Source of the DNA: Lingula anatina
Taxonomy: Eukaryota > Brachiopoda > Lingulata > Lingulida > Lingulidae
Direction: 5' to 3'
Length of the DNA stretch: 64,000 nt
Assembly: GCF_001039355.2 (NCBI RefSeq)
Contig: NW_019775389.1
Span: 25,330-89,329, forward strand
A model generated the notes under the pieces. The model did no database searches. It was not told where the DNA came from and saw only the letters and a program-made list of their open reading frames with translations. Shown here piece after piece: positions 52,149 through 64,000 of this stretch; positions within the stretch are counted from its first letter, which is position 1; the number at the start of each line of letters is the position of its first letter. The translations under genes were made by a program, and so were the position numbers.

Positions 52149-55100
52149 ATGAAAACTCCTGATATTTACAGAGGATGGCTTGTACTGGGGATTACTATTC
52201 TTTTAGGTATGACTGTAATGGGGATTGAAGGTTCGTGGGGGACAACAATATTGTGTTTTCAACAGGACGAAGGGTTTCCAGAATCATCTTTAGCACTGCT
52301 AGGTGAGGTTTATCTTACTTTCATCAAATTATAATTACATCTGTTTTCATTTCATCTCAGCTGGTCACGCCAATATTGGCGGATGGTCTCCACAGAGATC
52401 TCCAGGTTTGAAGGTTTTATGCCACTTGTGTCCATGTACTGCCGACCTTCTGCTCAACGTCATCTCTTCTCTTAATCTTCCTTTGACTCATTTTTCATGC
52501 CTTGGGGTATTATTATGACCCACTTTCTACTGTTCGTTCTGGCAAAGTGTCCTGCCCATAGACTTTTTACAGTTTCTGCTATGTCTTCTACGTACACTGT
52601 ATGCCCTTGTTTGTGAAGTCATCATTTCATTCGGGATCATGTATTTCTTCGTCTGATTGAGCATGATTTTTTCAATACTCCTCTGCACCAAGACCAGCTT
52701 TTCTTATGTGAATTTTGGTGAGGGACCATATCTCTGATCCATTCGTCATTGCCAGTAAGATTACTGGAGACATGATCTTCTTCGACAAGCACATGGGTAC
52801 CTTTTGATCTTTCGGTGAGGAGCTGTACTGCCCATTCCGTCTCCATCCTGCAGTTATCCATTTGTCGATTTCTCTGGTCATCTCATTCCCTGTCGTCAAT
52901 AGTCTTTCTAAATATATATGTATTATTCTACTTCCTTCGGTTGCTTCACATCGATTGATATTACATTTCTGTTTTGTTTTCTGGCAATTTCATTACACGT
53001 GGTCTTTGCTTCTTTTTTGTTCATCTTTATTCCATCTCTGTTTTCTTATGTGTTCAGGTCTTCAAGTAAATTACATCTTAACACAAGGAGGTCAGTATTA
53101 TAAGATAAAAATAAGATAATGGTGTATAATTGCAATGATTTTAAAAATAAGGGGTGGGTGGGTTATTGCACCAGAAAGCAGATTTGATTTTTTATAAAGA
53201 TTGGTGTTAATCAGAAATCTTAATCAGAGTAAAACACAGATACAAGACTTAACATGTATTTCTCTCATTTTACAGGGGCACCGCTATCAGTTTTCTTTGT
53301 ATTCAAACAATCCCTAAGTAACCCAATATACATGGCACTGTCTAACGTCGGGCAGTTGAGTCTTCGGCAAATTAAAGCTACCGGATTATCTCTTGCAGTG
53401 CTGGGGCTGGTACTTGCGTCTTTTAGCGATAGTCCACGATTTGTAGTTATATCTTTTGGTGTTTTATCCGGAACTGGCATTGGGTTATGTACAGTATGCA
53501 ATTATTTAGTGATAGCACTTTGGTTTCCATGGACTCACCGGTTTCATGTTTTCTCAACTAGTCTGGTGACCGTACTGACATTCCTTGGTAAGTACATGGC
53601 TCTCCAACAAAAGTAAATTGCTGCACCTATCTCAACCTATATACATGCGTTTCGGATTTTAAATAAAATACGTGAAGTTAGTCATAAGGTCCTCACTCTC
53701 ACTTCAGGTGTGTCAATTTTTAATGCTGTTGATGCTAAAATGTGCGCCGCCCCGTCACTGGGATGGCGCTGGGTATTCAGACTTTTTGCTGCTTCTTATG
53801 GATCCTTTGGTTTTCTTCTTCTTGGTTTGTACTGCAATGATCCGTTAGAACAGCATGAAGATGGACCTGATGAAAAGTATGTCCATTTTGTTTCCTGTAA
53901 CCAAAGCAGAACGTTGTTCTCTTATAGGTACTGGAAAAGAAATTGCATCCGGAAAAATGCAGTTTTCAAAGTATTAAGTATGCATGAAGCATAATTTTTA
54001 TTTTCTTTCCAAGGCTATCTTCAGCTATTCAGTTTTAAACTACCACTATTTTAATACACCCTTTTCCATATTTTGAAAAAGAGCACACACCCACAAACAC
54101 ACAATGTACAGGTATATATAGGCTTGAGGATTTAATATGCTGCTGCCTCTAAAATATATAGAATATATGCATGCATATTACGGCTTTCAGGTCAATACTC
54201 ATTCAGAAATCGCCATGGTCTTTGCGTTCTACAGTTTTTGTCCATGGGATATGGGCAGTGGCAATGTGCTGTGAAGGGTTTGCTTTCTTCTTACCAATGG
54301 TTATATTAGTAAGTATTCAAAGTGAACAATATAACTTGATATATTTGTCATATCTAAGTAGATTTGATAGTATGTCCATGCAATGTTAAAGGGGAACAGC
54401 GATGCACAAAAACTGATTTTTAATGAAAAAGTTACCGCCAACTATTTAATGTTTCCAGCACTATAACACAAGTGTCACAAATTCTGAAAAATTAACACTC
54501 AAAAACGGTTAAATGTTAAAACATCAGCAGAGATGAAATGTATGTAAAGTGGTGACCAAAGGCAAATAATAAAACCACATTCCTATTGTTAGAAGGTCCG
54601 AAGAATTTATTTCGTCTTTAAGAGGGTAGGATATAATACAATGCTTCCCAAGTAATACTTATCAAGCTGTTTGCAGCTTGTAAATTTAGTTTTAGTTCCA
54701 GTATAACTGTTGATTATGAGGTGCACAAAAACAGTGGGTTTCTAACGAGCACGCCTCTTAAAACAGAGCGTCTAAAATAAAACAGAATGTTTATTTGAAA
54801 TATACACAATTGGTTTGTACACTTAATACATCACGTTATTTTGAAATGTGAATTCAACAACATTTGTCCACCCAGTGTTTGAATTGCATTTATTTAATTT
54901 AGCTTTATCTTTAAATACCTCTCCTTTTCTATGTACTGCATAGTTTCCTGTTTTAGCCAAGATATCTCACCGACGTCGGTTATAACGAAGACGACGCAGT
55001 GCACGTGATAGCAGTGTTCGGAATCATGGGTATGACTGGACAGACGTTTGCATCTCTGGTTGGTGACTATGTGAAGGGAAATATTATGGTGGCGAACCTG

Positions 55101-56118
55101 GCGGAGGCTTCGTTGCTCACTGTGAATAATATTATTGCTGCGTATTCTACATCTTTGACTGCTATATATGTATATTGCGCTGGTGAGTGCGGTTTCAAAT
55201 TTGAATTACGGCCTTTTGATTGTTTTTCCTCTATGTAATACAACAGCATATATATCTTTAAGGTACTAAATTTTTTAACGTAATTGCCGGCTTAATGTTA
55301 CATGGATCCAGCAAAAAAAATGTTGACATGCATGTGATTTAACAATACTGTTGTCAGAATCCAGTTGCTAATGTACATTATATGGCTGCCGTTGCTATGC
55401 ATGATTTTTGGTTAAATTTAAGTGGCAATTATTCTAACCAAGGCTTGAAATACCTTTTTAGCCTCGGGATTTTTTCTTGGCCTATACAATGCCGGCCACT
55501 ATGCCGCCAACAATGAAATCATGGACGGAGAATATGTTAACACATTATTCATGACAATGCGTTTCAGCGGAGGTGTCGGAGGAACTGCAGGGCCATATAT
55601 AGCAGGTAGATTAAGGTCTTACAAAATAATCCTCATGGACTCTTAGCTCAATTATTATTGAAAACATCTTGGCATTTTGACACCCTGTAGCTTTAAAAAA
55701 TGGCTACAGGTGCAGCGTTAAGTGTGAAGATTTTGTATTCTGTTCGATGACATGACGAGATTGATCTTTTATATTTAAGCAGTGTTCACTCCAGAGCGAA
55801 AGCTTTAATATTTGTTTGTTTTTTCATTCTAGTAAAGCTGAAATACCCATGGAGGGGCGTAGTTAAACTAATACTAGCCTTTCACATCAAGTTTAAAACA
55901 CCTTCAGTTGCCACTTCACCGTTGTCATTGTAATGCGAGTCTTCATTTTTTCCACAGGATATATCCGTGACGTCACAGGCAGCTACTACGCAGTGTTCCT
56001 GTCCATTGTGTCATGTTATGGCGTGTTCGTTTTGGCTACGCTTTTGCTCATATGCTACAAGAAGTGGATATTTTTGAAAAGCCTTGAAGGGAAGAAGAAC
56101 ATCAATTCTTTTGACTGA
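52149..56118 (+). CDS. Major-facilitator transporter, monocarboxylate-transporter-like (copy 1, intact)
   Basis: A proton-linked or facilitative carrier of small organic solutes, most like the SLC16/MCT branch. Seven exons join in phase: 52149-52302, 53276-53587, 53708-53876, 54191-54308, 54957-55182, 55462-55605 and 55958-56118. They encode 427 aa, a normal length for a 12-TM carrier. The N-terminus YRGWLVLGITILLGM is TM1, followed by GIEGSWGT, a variant of the MCT [D/E]G[G/S][W/F]G motif. Exon 2 covers TM2-TM5 (SLRQIKATGLSLAVLGLVLA, then LWFPWTHRFHVFS). Exon 3 holds TM6 and a charged loop (EQHEDGPDEK). Exons 4-6 form the second half and exon 7 encodes GYIRDVTGSYYAVF plus the last helix and a lysine-rich tail. 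AATAAA follows at 56128. The exact substrate cannot be read from sequence. Intron 1 carries a LINE fragment. Confidence 0.85.
52355..52930 (-). mobile_element. LINE reverse-transcriptase C-terminal remnant in transporter intron 1
   Basis: Minus-strand frames read EMTREIDKWITAGWRRNGQY, then MPVILLAMTNGSEIWSLTK-like residues, and further left a degraded G-H-x-x-R/RGRPxxRW-like zone with stops. This order (rI..gW..f, then a YG.E.W.LT block) is typical of the end of endonuclease-reverse-transcriptase LINEs. Frameshifts and stops are frequent. Transporter copy 3 lacks it, so it probably inserted into copy 1 after the duplication. Confidence 0.65.
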
Positions 56119-56127
56119 ATTTTTTGA

Positions 56128-56133
56128 AATAAA
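56128..56133 (+). terminator. Polyadenylation signal of transporter copy 1
   Basis: AATAAA lies 10 nt after the stop codon. The stop-proximal GAAATAAAC context is shared with copy 3 (near 61041). Confidence 0.5.
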
Positions 56134-57079
56134 CTGTGACATATCGTCCAGCATAAATTGCACGTCTTTTTCAAGTAAAAAAAAAAAACAAAAAAAAAAA
56201 AAAAACCGAAGAAGCTTTTATTACCCTGTATCTCGTATTCATCATATTATAACGACGACGAGGTTCTGGAGTCTTCAATCGTTTATTCACCACTTAATTT
56301 TCATACAATTTTACCCATATTTATACTCTAATTTTCCGTACTGATCACGCGTGTAATTATGTTCTTTTTATTGTTTATGGCGTGATTTCCAGAAACTTTC
56401 CATTGTCATGTTTATTCTACCATAGAACATTCCCTTATTAGGTAATGTCTAAGAACCTTGTTTTCAACTAAACTCATCCAAAATACTATTTGCATTACTC
56501 ATACTTGAATCATGTCCAAAACTTAGTTATCATGTGATAAACAGTTGATCAAAATTAAAATCTGTTATGAAATTAACCAATCACATTAAATGTTATTGAC
56601 TTTGACCTTTTCCATCTTCTTCTGACACTAAAAACATGTTCTACACTTGTTGACACTCGATGAAGCTTAATTTGCACTCAAAATCACTCTAACTTTTCAT
56701 CTATTTGATTTCCCTTTTATTACTAATTGTAATGAGTGTAAGGGTAAGTAATTAACTTTACAACAATCATGCACACGAACCGTGATATTCAAACTTCAAA
56801 CGACGTAGAAGTATTAAGTAACATTAGTAAGGGTAAAGACAAATTTTGTCTTGGAACATTTAAATGTTGCAATAGAAGCGAAGCTTTTTGTATATATATC
56901 CTCTCACTGGAGACTGTTCTTCGTAGTCTCCTATGGGCTGGGTACTATTTGTGTACCTTAAAAATAACATTTATTTATGTTGCTTCTGTTTAAACAAGCT
57001 TTACTTAATATTTTAATTATATTTGTATTTTTAGCTTTCTCCATACTCCAAGCCACCATCCTCTGTTCCAGTAAGCGTG
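56134..57079. other. Spacer between transporter copies 1 and 2
   Basis: No gene seen. The segment CACACGAACCGTGATATTCAAA (near 56771) matches spacers after copy 2 (59370) and copy 3 (61160). About 450 bp here (roughly 56290-56760) has no counterpart after copy 3. Confidence 0.5.
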
Positions 57080-59242
57080 AATAAAATGTGAACCGTTCCC
57101 TTTTTGTCTGTCATTGATGTGGGACCCGCATCTAGATGTTTAAGCAGGAGACTAGAAATAAAATCAATTACATAATTTTAACATCATAATCATAGAGCAA
57201 TATGTGTTAAATGGAGTCAATGTTTGCAGCGGAAAGAAAAAAACGTTAATATTCACATGATCACTCGCAGACGCACAGGTGCGCCGGTTAATTTTGTCAA
57301 GGCGCAGACTGTCGAGGTGGGTTGATGCACATTCATGACTGCCTTTAAATCCGTCTAGACAAAACTTCCTTCTACCATGCATGCTCTCAGTTCAGGATAA
57401 TAAACCAATGTAAAATACGCTTGGTAATGATATACCCTGGTATCTACAGAGGCTGGGTTGTACTGATGATTGCTATCCTCCTTTTTATGACTTAAATTGG
57501 AATTGAAGAATCGTGGGGGACAACAATTATGTGTTTTCAACAGGATTAAGCTTTTCCAGAGTCGACTCTCGCATTGCTAGGTACGGGTTCATATTTGCGT
57601 TCACCAGATTACAAAACAATGTCTTTATTTGAGGATGGCGTACGTGTATATTATACAAAAATACAAAAATAGAAACATAATAGTTTCGTAATTATGGTTC
57701 GAGGCTAAAAGGCGTGCGGTCCTTCACTCGGCATGGCTCGGTATGGCGAGTTAGTACTTAATAAAAGGCGGTCTTAATATATTCATTTTGGTGAAACTGT
57801 CAAGGGGAGTGAGTAAATTATCATTTGTAAAGGTACATGTCCTGAAGATAAGTACATCTATTGTATACATAATGGTATATCAGAAAGATACAGGCTTGAT
57901 ATTCAATACTCTGTAGTGTCTATTTAAGCTTAAAAAAGAGTGCCTGGGATAAAAAAAAATGTATATTTAATTATCTCATACAAGGTACGATAGAAAAATG
58001 TTTAGTCAGGTGTGCCACTGCCGATTCATCGACTACCTTGTCTGAAACACTCCTGCAAGATGAAGATGAAGTCTGACTGCAAGCAGACGAAGTATTGGCT
58101 GGTAAGACCAGGCAAATATAAATAGCTATAGGCAAAAGAATCTTCACAAGTTTTGGTATAATGTTGCTAACGGACAAACGCACAAACGAAACTAAAAACA
58201 AAACTTCCTTGGTAGAGGTAATAAGAACGACGGAATACAAGTATACATGAAACAAATATACATTTTGTATCAAATGGACATCTTTGACTGCTATATGTGT
58301 ATATTGAGCTGGTGAGTGTGTTTTTGGTTTTAATTTCTGGCCTTCTGGTTGTTATTCCTATATGTAGAACAACATTTTATGTACCCTTAAGGTACTGTTA
58401 GTTACGTTTTGAACGCAATTGCAGGTGTAACTTGTTACATAGAAAGAACAAAAATATTGACACGCACGTGCTTCAAGAATATTGAGGTCAGAATCCAGTT
58501 GATATTGCACATTTTATGACTACCATTCCTAGGGATAGATAAGAATACTTTATGTTCAAATGAAGATGGCAATTATTATAACCAAAGCTTAAAATAATCT
58601 TTAAGCCTCAGGTTTTTGTCTTGGAGTATACATTGCTGTGTTTTATGCTGTCAACAATGAAATCATGGACGAAGATAATGTCTATACATTACTCATGACA
58701 GTGCGTTTCAGCAAAGGTGTCGTTGCAACTGTAGGGCCATATATAGCAGATAGGTTAAGTTCTTACAACTGGCAATTTTCCATGGAATCCTTTATCAATT
58801 ATCTTTAAAATTTTGTGAAAACAGATCCAAAATACGTCATTCATTGTCAAAACTAAATGAACTAGCTTTGTTCACAGAAGAGATGAGATAGCTATGTTTG
58901 CAAGGTTTATTCCCCAACAGTGGCTATAATTTTGCTTTATCCTTTTTTGTCCTAACAAAATCTTACATATTGAAGGGCGTTACAACAAATACCTTTCAAC
59001 TTCAGTTCGCACAACTGTCCATCTGCTCCTTCACTGCTGTCATTATAATATTTATTAATTTTACTCATATTTGTTCCTCAGGATATATCCATGACGTCAC
59101 AGGAAGCCACTACGCAGCGTTTCTGTCCATTGCGTCATGCTTTGGCGTGTTCGTTTTTGCAATGTCTTTGCTCATTTTCATCAAGAAGTGGAGGGATTTG
59201 AAAATTCTTGAAGGGATGAAGAACACCGACTTTTTCGATTGA
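57080..59242 (+). pseudogene. Transporter copy 2 (B-type), internally deleted pseudogene
   Basis: Exon 1-like 57427-57580 reads IYRGWVVLMIAILLFMT, then a stop, then IGIEESWGTTI and a second stop before FPESTLALLG. Exons 2-4 and most of exon 5 are missing: at about 58271 the sequence jumps to the end of exon 5 (SLTAICVY, with the next Cys codon changed to a stop). Exon 6-like 58606-58749 is intact in frame (NNEIMDEDNV), but its donor has changed from GT to AT. Exon 7-like 59082-59242 is intact (GYIHDVTGSHYAAFLSIASC). With lost exons, three stops and a dead donor it cannot give a full carrier. Its 5' flank, from about 57023, matches that of copy 4. Confidence 0.8.
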
Positions 59243-59656
59243 ATATTTGAAGTTTACTTTTACATATCGTCTGACATTAATTACGTTATTTTCAAATAAA
59301 AAAAATCTTTTACTATTATCACCTTGATATTTACCCCTATTGTGTCTACAAATATCTCGCATTTCACCATGTGCACAAGCTGTGATGTTCAAAACGATGT
59401 GAAAGTTTTAGGTCACATAAATTAGGCTTCATACAGACTGTTTTCTGGAACTCTTTTTATATTGCAGTAAAAGCGAAAGTTTCTTGTATCTTCTTTCACT
59501 GGAGATTATTCTCTGTTGTCACGTCAGGACTGCACACTATTTGTTTAAAATACCATTTTGTTATAACAAGTTTTCTGGAACCAGGTTATATTGTATATAA
59601 CGATTTTCTCAGTACCTTCTTCAACAGGATATCTTTTATATCTATGTTTGCCTAAT

Positions 59657-59664
<8 letters not shown>

Positions 59665-59720
<56 letters not shown>
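59665..59720. repeat. (AT)n microsatellite
   Basis: About 28 AT units between transporter copies 2 and 3. Confidence 0.95.
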
Positions 59721-59722
<2 letters not shown>

Positions 59723-60100
59723 GAGGATTCGACCCTTGCCGTGCTAAGTAAGGCGTCATCTTTGTGTTAATCAAATTACTATTTGGTACACCATGTCAAC
59801 AATATGAAAACTGTTCCCTAGCTGTTTGTTATTGACAAGGGACCAGCAACTACATGTTTTAACAGGTAACCCGAAATAAAAGAAATTATATACACATAAC
59901 AATTCAAATATATATATTGCAATGTGTTTCAAACATAATCAACATTTTTTTGCAGAAAGACACTGATATTCATACGACCAGTTGCACATGCAATAACGAA
60001 TATAGAGCGTTGGGTGTCAAGGTTCAACCGTCTAGACAGGTTGACATCGTTTCGTGGGTTCTCATATTAGATTATAACACAATAACAAATACGTACAGTA

Positions 60101-61033
60101 ATGAAAATTCTTGATATTTACAGAGGATGGCTTGTACTGGGGATTACTGTTCTTTTATTTATGATTGCAACTGGAATTGAAGGTTCGTGGGGGACAACAA
60201 TATTATGTTTTCAACAGGACATAGATTTTCCAGAATCGTCTTTAGCACTGCTAGGTAAGGTCTATCTTTACTTTCATCAAATTAAATTTCATNTGTACAT
60301 TATATGGCTGCCGTTGCTATGCATGATTTTTGGTTAAATTTAAGTGAAAATTATTCTAACCAAGGCTTGAAATAATTTTTCAGCCTCGGGATTTTTTCTT
60401 GGCCTATACAATGCTGGGCACTTTGCCGTCAACTATGAAATCATGGACGGAGAATATGTGAACACATTATTCATGACATTGCGTTTCAGCAAAGGTGTCG
60501 GAGGAACTGTAGGGCCATATGTAGCAGGTAGGTTAAGGTCTTACAAAAATAATTCCTCATGGACTCTTAGCTCAATTATTATTATTGAATTCTTGGCATT
60601 TTGACATCCTGCAGTTTTTAAGAAAGCCTACAAGTGCAGGGTTCAGTATGAAGATCCTTTGTATTCTGTTCGGTGATATGACGAGATTGATCTGTTTTTC
60701 ATTTTAGCAATGTTCACTCCAGAGCGAAAGCTTTAATATTGTAGTAAAGTTAACGTTAAAATACCATTTCAAGGGCGTAGTTAAACGAATACTAGCCTTT
60801 CACATCAAGTTTACAACACATTCAGTTGCCACGTCACCGTTGTCATTGTAATGCGTGTCTTCATTTTTTCCTCAGGATATATCCGTGACGTCACAGGCAG
60901 CTACCACGCAGTGTTCCTGACCATTGTGTCATGTTATGGCGCCTTTATTTTGACTACGCTTTTGCTCATTTTCAACAAGAAGTGGAAAGTTTTGAAATGT
61001 CTTGAGGGGAAGAAGAACAGCATTTTTTATTGA
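60101..61033 (+). pseudogene. Transporter copy 3 (A-type), only exons 1, 6 and 7 present
   Basis: Exon 1 (60101-60254) is intact with ATG and donor and closely resembles copy 1 (YRGWLVLGITVLLFM). Exon 6 (60384-60527) and exon 7 (60876-61033) are intact with good splice sites, but exons 2-5 are absent. The break lies exactly at an N (60293). Sequence to its left is copy-1 intron 1, and sequence to its right is copy-1 intron 5 (ATTATATGGCTGCCGTTGC, as at 55378). Exons 1, 6 and 7 join in phase to a 151-codon ORF with too few helices for a carrier. Either a real internal deletion or an assembly collapse explains it. Confidence 0.8.
60293..60293. other. Single N at the breakpoint of transporter copy 3
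   Basis: The ambiguous base sits exactly where homology to copy 1 jumps from intron 1 to intron 5, which points to an assembly join. Confidence 0.7.
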
Positions 61034-61239
61034 ATTTTTGGAAATAAACTTTGAAATATCGTTCACTATAAATTACGTATTTTCAAAATAAAAACCTAAA
61101 GTTGCTTAGATTTTTATTACCTTGAAATTTCCTCTATTGTGTGTATCTCGTATTTCACCATGCACACGAGCTATGATATTCAAAATCACGTGGAATTTTT
61201 AAGTCACATAAGTTAGTTTTGGGTTCTTTAATCTTTGTA

Positions 61240-63211
61240 TTTTGGCTTTCTCCATACTCCAAGTCACCATTACCTGCTCCGTTACAGTAAGCGTGAATAA
61301 AATGTGAATCGTTCGCTTATTGTTTGCTATTGGCGTGGGACCTGCAGCTAGATTTATTAACGGGAGACTTGATGTAAAATCAATTAAATAATGATAACAT
61401 CATAATCGTATAAAAAGTGCCATTTGTTTCAAATGAAGTCAATTGCAGCGGAAAGAAAAAACGTTAATATTCACATTATCAGTCACAGACGCACAGGTGC
61501 GCCGGTTAATTTTGTCAAGGTGCAGATTGACGAGGTGGGTTGATCCTGGTAGGTATCTACTGAGGTTTGGTTGTTCTAGGCATCGCTATTCTTCCATTTA
61601 TGACCCAAATTGGAATTGAAGAATCGTGGGGGACAACAATTAGGTGTTTTTAACAGGTTGAAGCTCTTCCAGAATCGACTCTCGCATTACTTGGTAAGGG
61701 TTCATATTTGCGTTCATCAAATTAAAAAAACAGTGTCTTTATTTGAGGATGGCGTATATTATACAAGAAATACAAAAATATAAACATAATAGTTTCATAA
61801 ATATGGTCAAAGGCTAAAAGGAGTGCGGTCCTTCACTCAGCATGGCTGCATGCGGGGAGTTAATACTTAATAAAACGTGGTCTTAATCTATTTCTTTTGA
61901 TGAAACTGACAAGGGGAGTGAGTAAATTATCGTTGAAAGACACATGTCCTGAAGATATGTACATCTATTATACACACACTGGGATGTCAGAAAGATGCAG
62001 GTTTGATATTCAATACTCTGTGGTGTCTATTCAAGCTTAAAAGGGGTGCCTGGGATAAAAAGGTATATCTAATTATCTCATACAAGATACGATAGAAAAG
62101 TGTTTAGTCAGGTGTGCCACTGCTGATTAATCGACTACTTTGTCTGAAACACTCCTGCATGATGAATTTGAAGTCTGACTGCAAGCAGACGAAATATTGC
62201 CTGGTAAGACCGATCAAATATAAATAGCTAAAGGCAAAATAATCTTCACAAGTTTTTGTATAATGTTGCTTACAGTGAAACGCACAAACGGAACTAAAAC
62301 CATAACCTCCTTGTTAGAGGTAATAAGAACGACTGAATACAAGCATGCATGGAAAAGATATATTTTTTCTATCAAATGGACTTCCTTATCCAAATACCCT
62401 CGTACCCATATGTATCCGTTTCAGCTTCAGAAGAGTTTCATATGCAACGGAATTTAATATAGCTAGTTTAATATAGCTAAATTGAAATAAGCTGTTTTAC
62501 AGCGCTTGTATTACATGTACTACAGTTGTACAGTAAATCGGTGATAGATACAAATGTTCAAATATATACAGGGCTCAAAAAAGTTTGTATTGTTTAACAG
62601 GGGCCTCACTTCCCGTATACTTTGCGTCTAAAACATGCCTCAGCATCCTAATCTACATGCCGATGGAGAGTTGAGTCTTCGGCAATTGACAGCTCTCGGG
62701 GTATTTCTTGCTGTGCTGGGTCTGGTTCTGGCGTCATTTGCCAATACTCCACAGTTCTTGGTCGTATCTTTTGGTGTTATTGTCGCTACTGGTGCTGGCT
62801 GTTTCGTAGTATGTACGTACATAGTGATAACACTTTGGTTTCCATGGACTCACAGGTGTCATGTTTTCTCAACCAGTGTGCTGACCATACCGGGACTCTT
62901 TGGTAAGTACGGTGAAATTATGATAAAATCATAGGATAAATAGTTGCACCTAAAATACTCAAGTCTCATTCTCTCTCTGCATTTCGCATTTTCAAGCAAA
63001 CACGCAAACAGTTATTCGATTATTCTTAACTCTGCCTTCAGGTCCATCAATTTTAAATACTGTCAATGCCAAAATGTGCTCGAACCCGTCCCTGCTGGGC
63101 ATTTAGACTTTATGCTGCTGTTTTTGGATTCTTTGATTTTCTTCTTCTTGTAGTGTTCAGCAGCCCTCAAATAGCGTCGACGGAACAACAGGATGAAAAT
63201 CCAAATGAAAA
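61240..63211 (+). pseudogene. Transporter copy 4 (B-type), decayed, continues beyond the window
   Basis: Exon 1-like (about 61552-61693) has lost its ATG and has two stops, but keeps FMTQIGIEESWGTTI and a donor. Exon 2-like 62601-62902 is 10 nt shorter than in copy 1 and shifts frame around 62665. After the shift it reads LSLRQLTALGVFLAVLGLVLA and LWFPWTHRCHVFS. Exon 3-like 63042-63211 has another frame shift near 63100 but keeps its acceptor and donor. Downstream to 64000 there is homology to copy-1 intron 3 and no exon 4 was found before the edge. It shares its 5' region (about 61235-62370) with copy 2 (57023-58270). Intermediate exons retain readable coding similarity, so decay is fairly recent. 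Confidence 0.75.
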
Positions 63212-64000
63212 GTATGTTTATTTTGATATGTGTTAACAGAAGTATTGCTTTGTTTCTCTCAACAGTAAAAAAATGAATACATTTTACCCGAAAAAATGCA
63301 AAACATTGCCTCATTACAGAGTATTAAATGAATGCCCACCATCAATGTTCATTGAAAACAATTACCTGTTATAGCTTTAAAATACGCAAATTGACAGTAA
63401 CTGGATTAGACCTTGATTTTCTATGGAAATCCCTACTCAAGTAAGTAATGAATTTTAATATGCATGAAGTGCATGTTTATTCCCTTTCCAGGTTGATCTT
63501 CAGTTATTCATTTGGAAACGAAAATATTCCAATAATCCAGTTTTCATATTTCGAAAAGAAAATATGAATGTATATGCAAATTATACAAAGATAATGCAAT
63601 TGCGTCGGGAGAACGTGAGTTATTTTATATAACGGAAGAGCGTGCGACCATTTTAGATGTCAAGTACAGACTCAGTCTTCCCGATCCTATCAAATTTACT
63701 GGCTGCCCAACATTTAAAATGACGTACATGAACATTAACCATGCTGCCTGTTAGCATTCCTATTTTTTACCTCTGCATGACACAGGTTTCGGTCTAAATG
63801 AACTTTTTATGTATCAAATAATTCTTCTTAATAGCCTACTTATTGATATTGAGGTACACATTTATCGCCATCATATGAAAAGAGTGACCACGAACCTTTA
63901 TGGCCGCGATCTTTTGACCTCATACCGTAACTGGTTTTGAGGGGTATTTTAAACACATTTCTTTAGATAAAAACGTTTGTTGAAAGATGACGGTGCTAGT

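Noticed and set aside
52862-53119. Hydrophobic plus-strand ORFs in transporter intron 1
   Set aside because: They are antisense to the LINE remnant; the transporter's second exon begins later at 53276 with a clear acceptor.

Overview
The window is nuclear DNA from a multicellular animal. Coding sequence is broken into short exons with GT/AG borders that join in phase. The genome is AT-rich, introns run to several kb, and degraded LINE, Penelope-like, Tc1/mariner and inverted-repeat DNA elements are scattered through them. The gene set (gamma-tubulin, UBXN8, EFCAB6, AP5M1, an FMRFamide-receptor-like GPCR, a monocarboxylate-transporter-like carrier) and the repeats suggest a marine invertebrate, perhaps a non-vertebrate deuterostome. 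That taxon is inference. Three isolated N bases (5216, 50572, 60293) look like joins in a draft assembly, and two of them fall at odd breaks in gene structure.

Layout. (1) About 2.4-5.1 kb, minus: five exons of the C-terminal two thirds of gamma-tubulin; the 5' exons are absent. (2) 5.4-15.4 kb, plus: a complete seven-exon UBXN8 gene, about 278 aa. Its intron 4 holds a LINE remnant that was itself interrupted by a 614-bp DNA transposon with perfect 77-bp terminal inverted repeats, an 8-bp target duplication and a RecQ-like helicase fragment. (3) 18.3-27.5 kb, minus: a 15-exon EFCAB6-like gene, 921 aa, shorter than the vertebrate protein. (4) 28.2-28.8 kb: a Harbinger-type MITE. (5) 31.0-47.8 kb, minus: a complete 14-exon AP5M1 gene (AP-5 mu subunit), 488 aa. 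An intronless peptide-type GPCR (35.95-36.99 kb, plus) is nested in its 5.9-kb intron 10, and other introns hold Tc1, LINE and Penelope remnants. (6) 47.8-52.1 kb: no recognised gene, several small repeats. (7) 52.1-64.0 kb, plus: a cluster of major-facilitator genes: one intact seven-exon gene (427 aa) followed by three damaged copies. The copies fall into two subfamilies in the order A-B-A-B, as if a two-gene unit had duplicated and then decayed.

The genes do not form a pathway. Gamma-tubulin nucleates microtubules, UBXN8 is an ER-membrane p97 adaptor, EFCAB6 is an EF-hand protein typical of ciliated and sperm cells, AP5M1 belongs to a late-endosomal coat adaptor, the GPCR probably senses a neuropeptide, and the carrier cluster moves small organic solutes. 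Exon borders were read by eye from splice signals, reading phase and remembered family similarity; no alignment was run.
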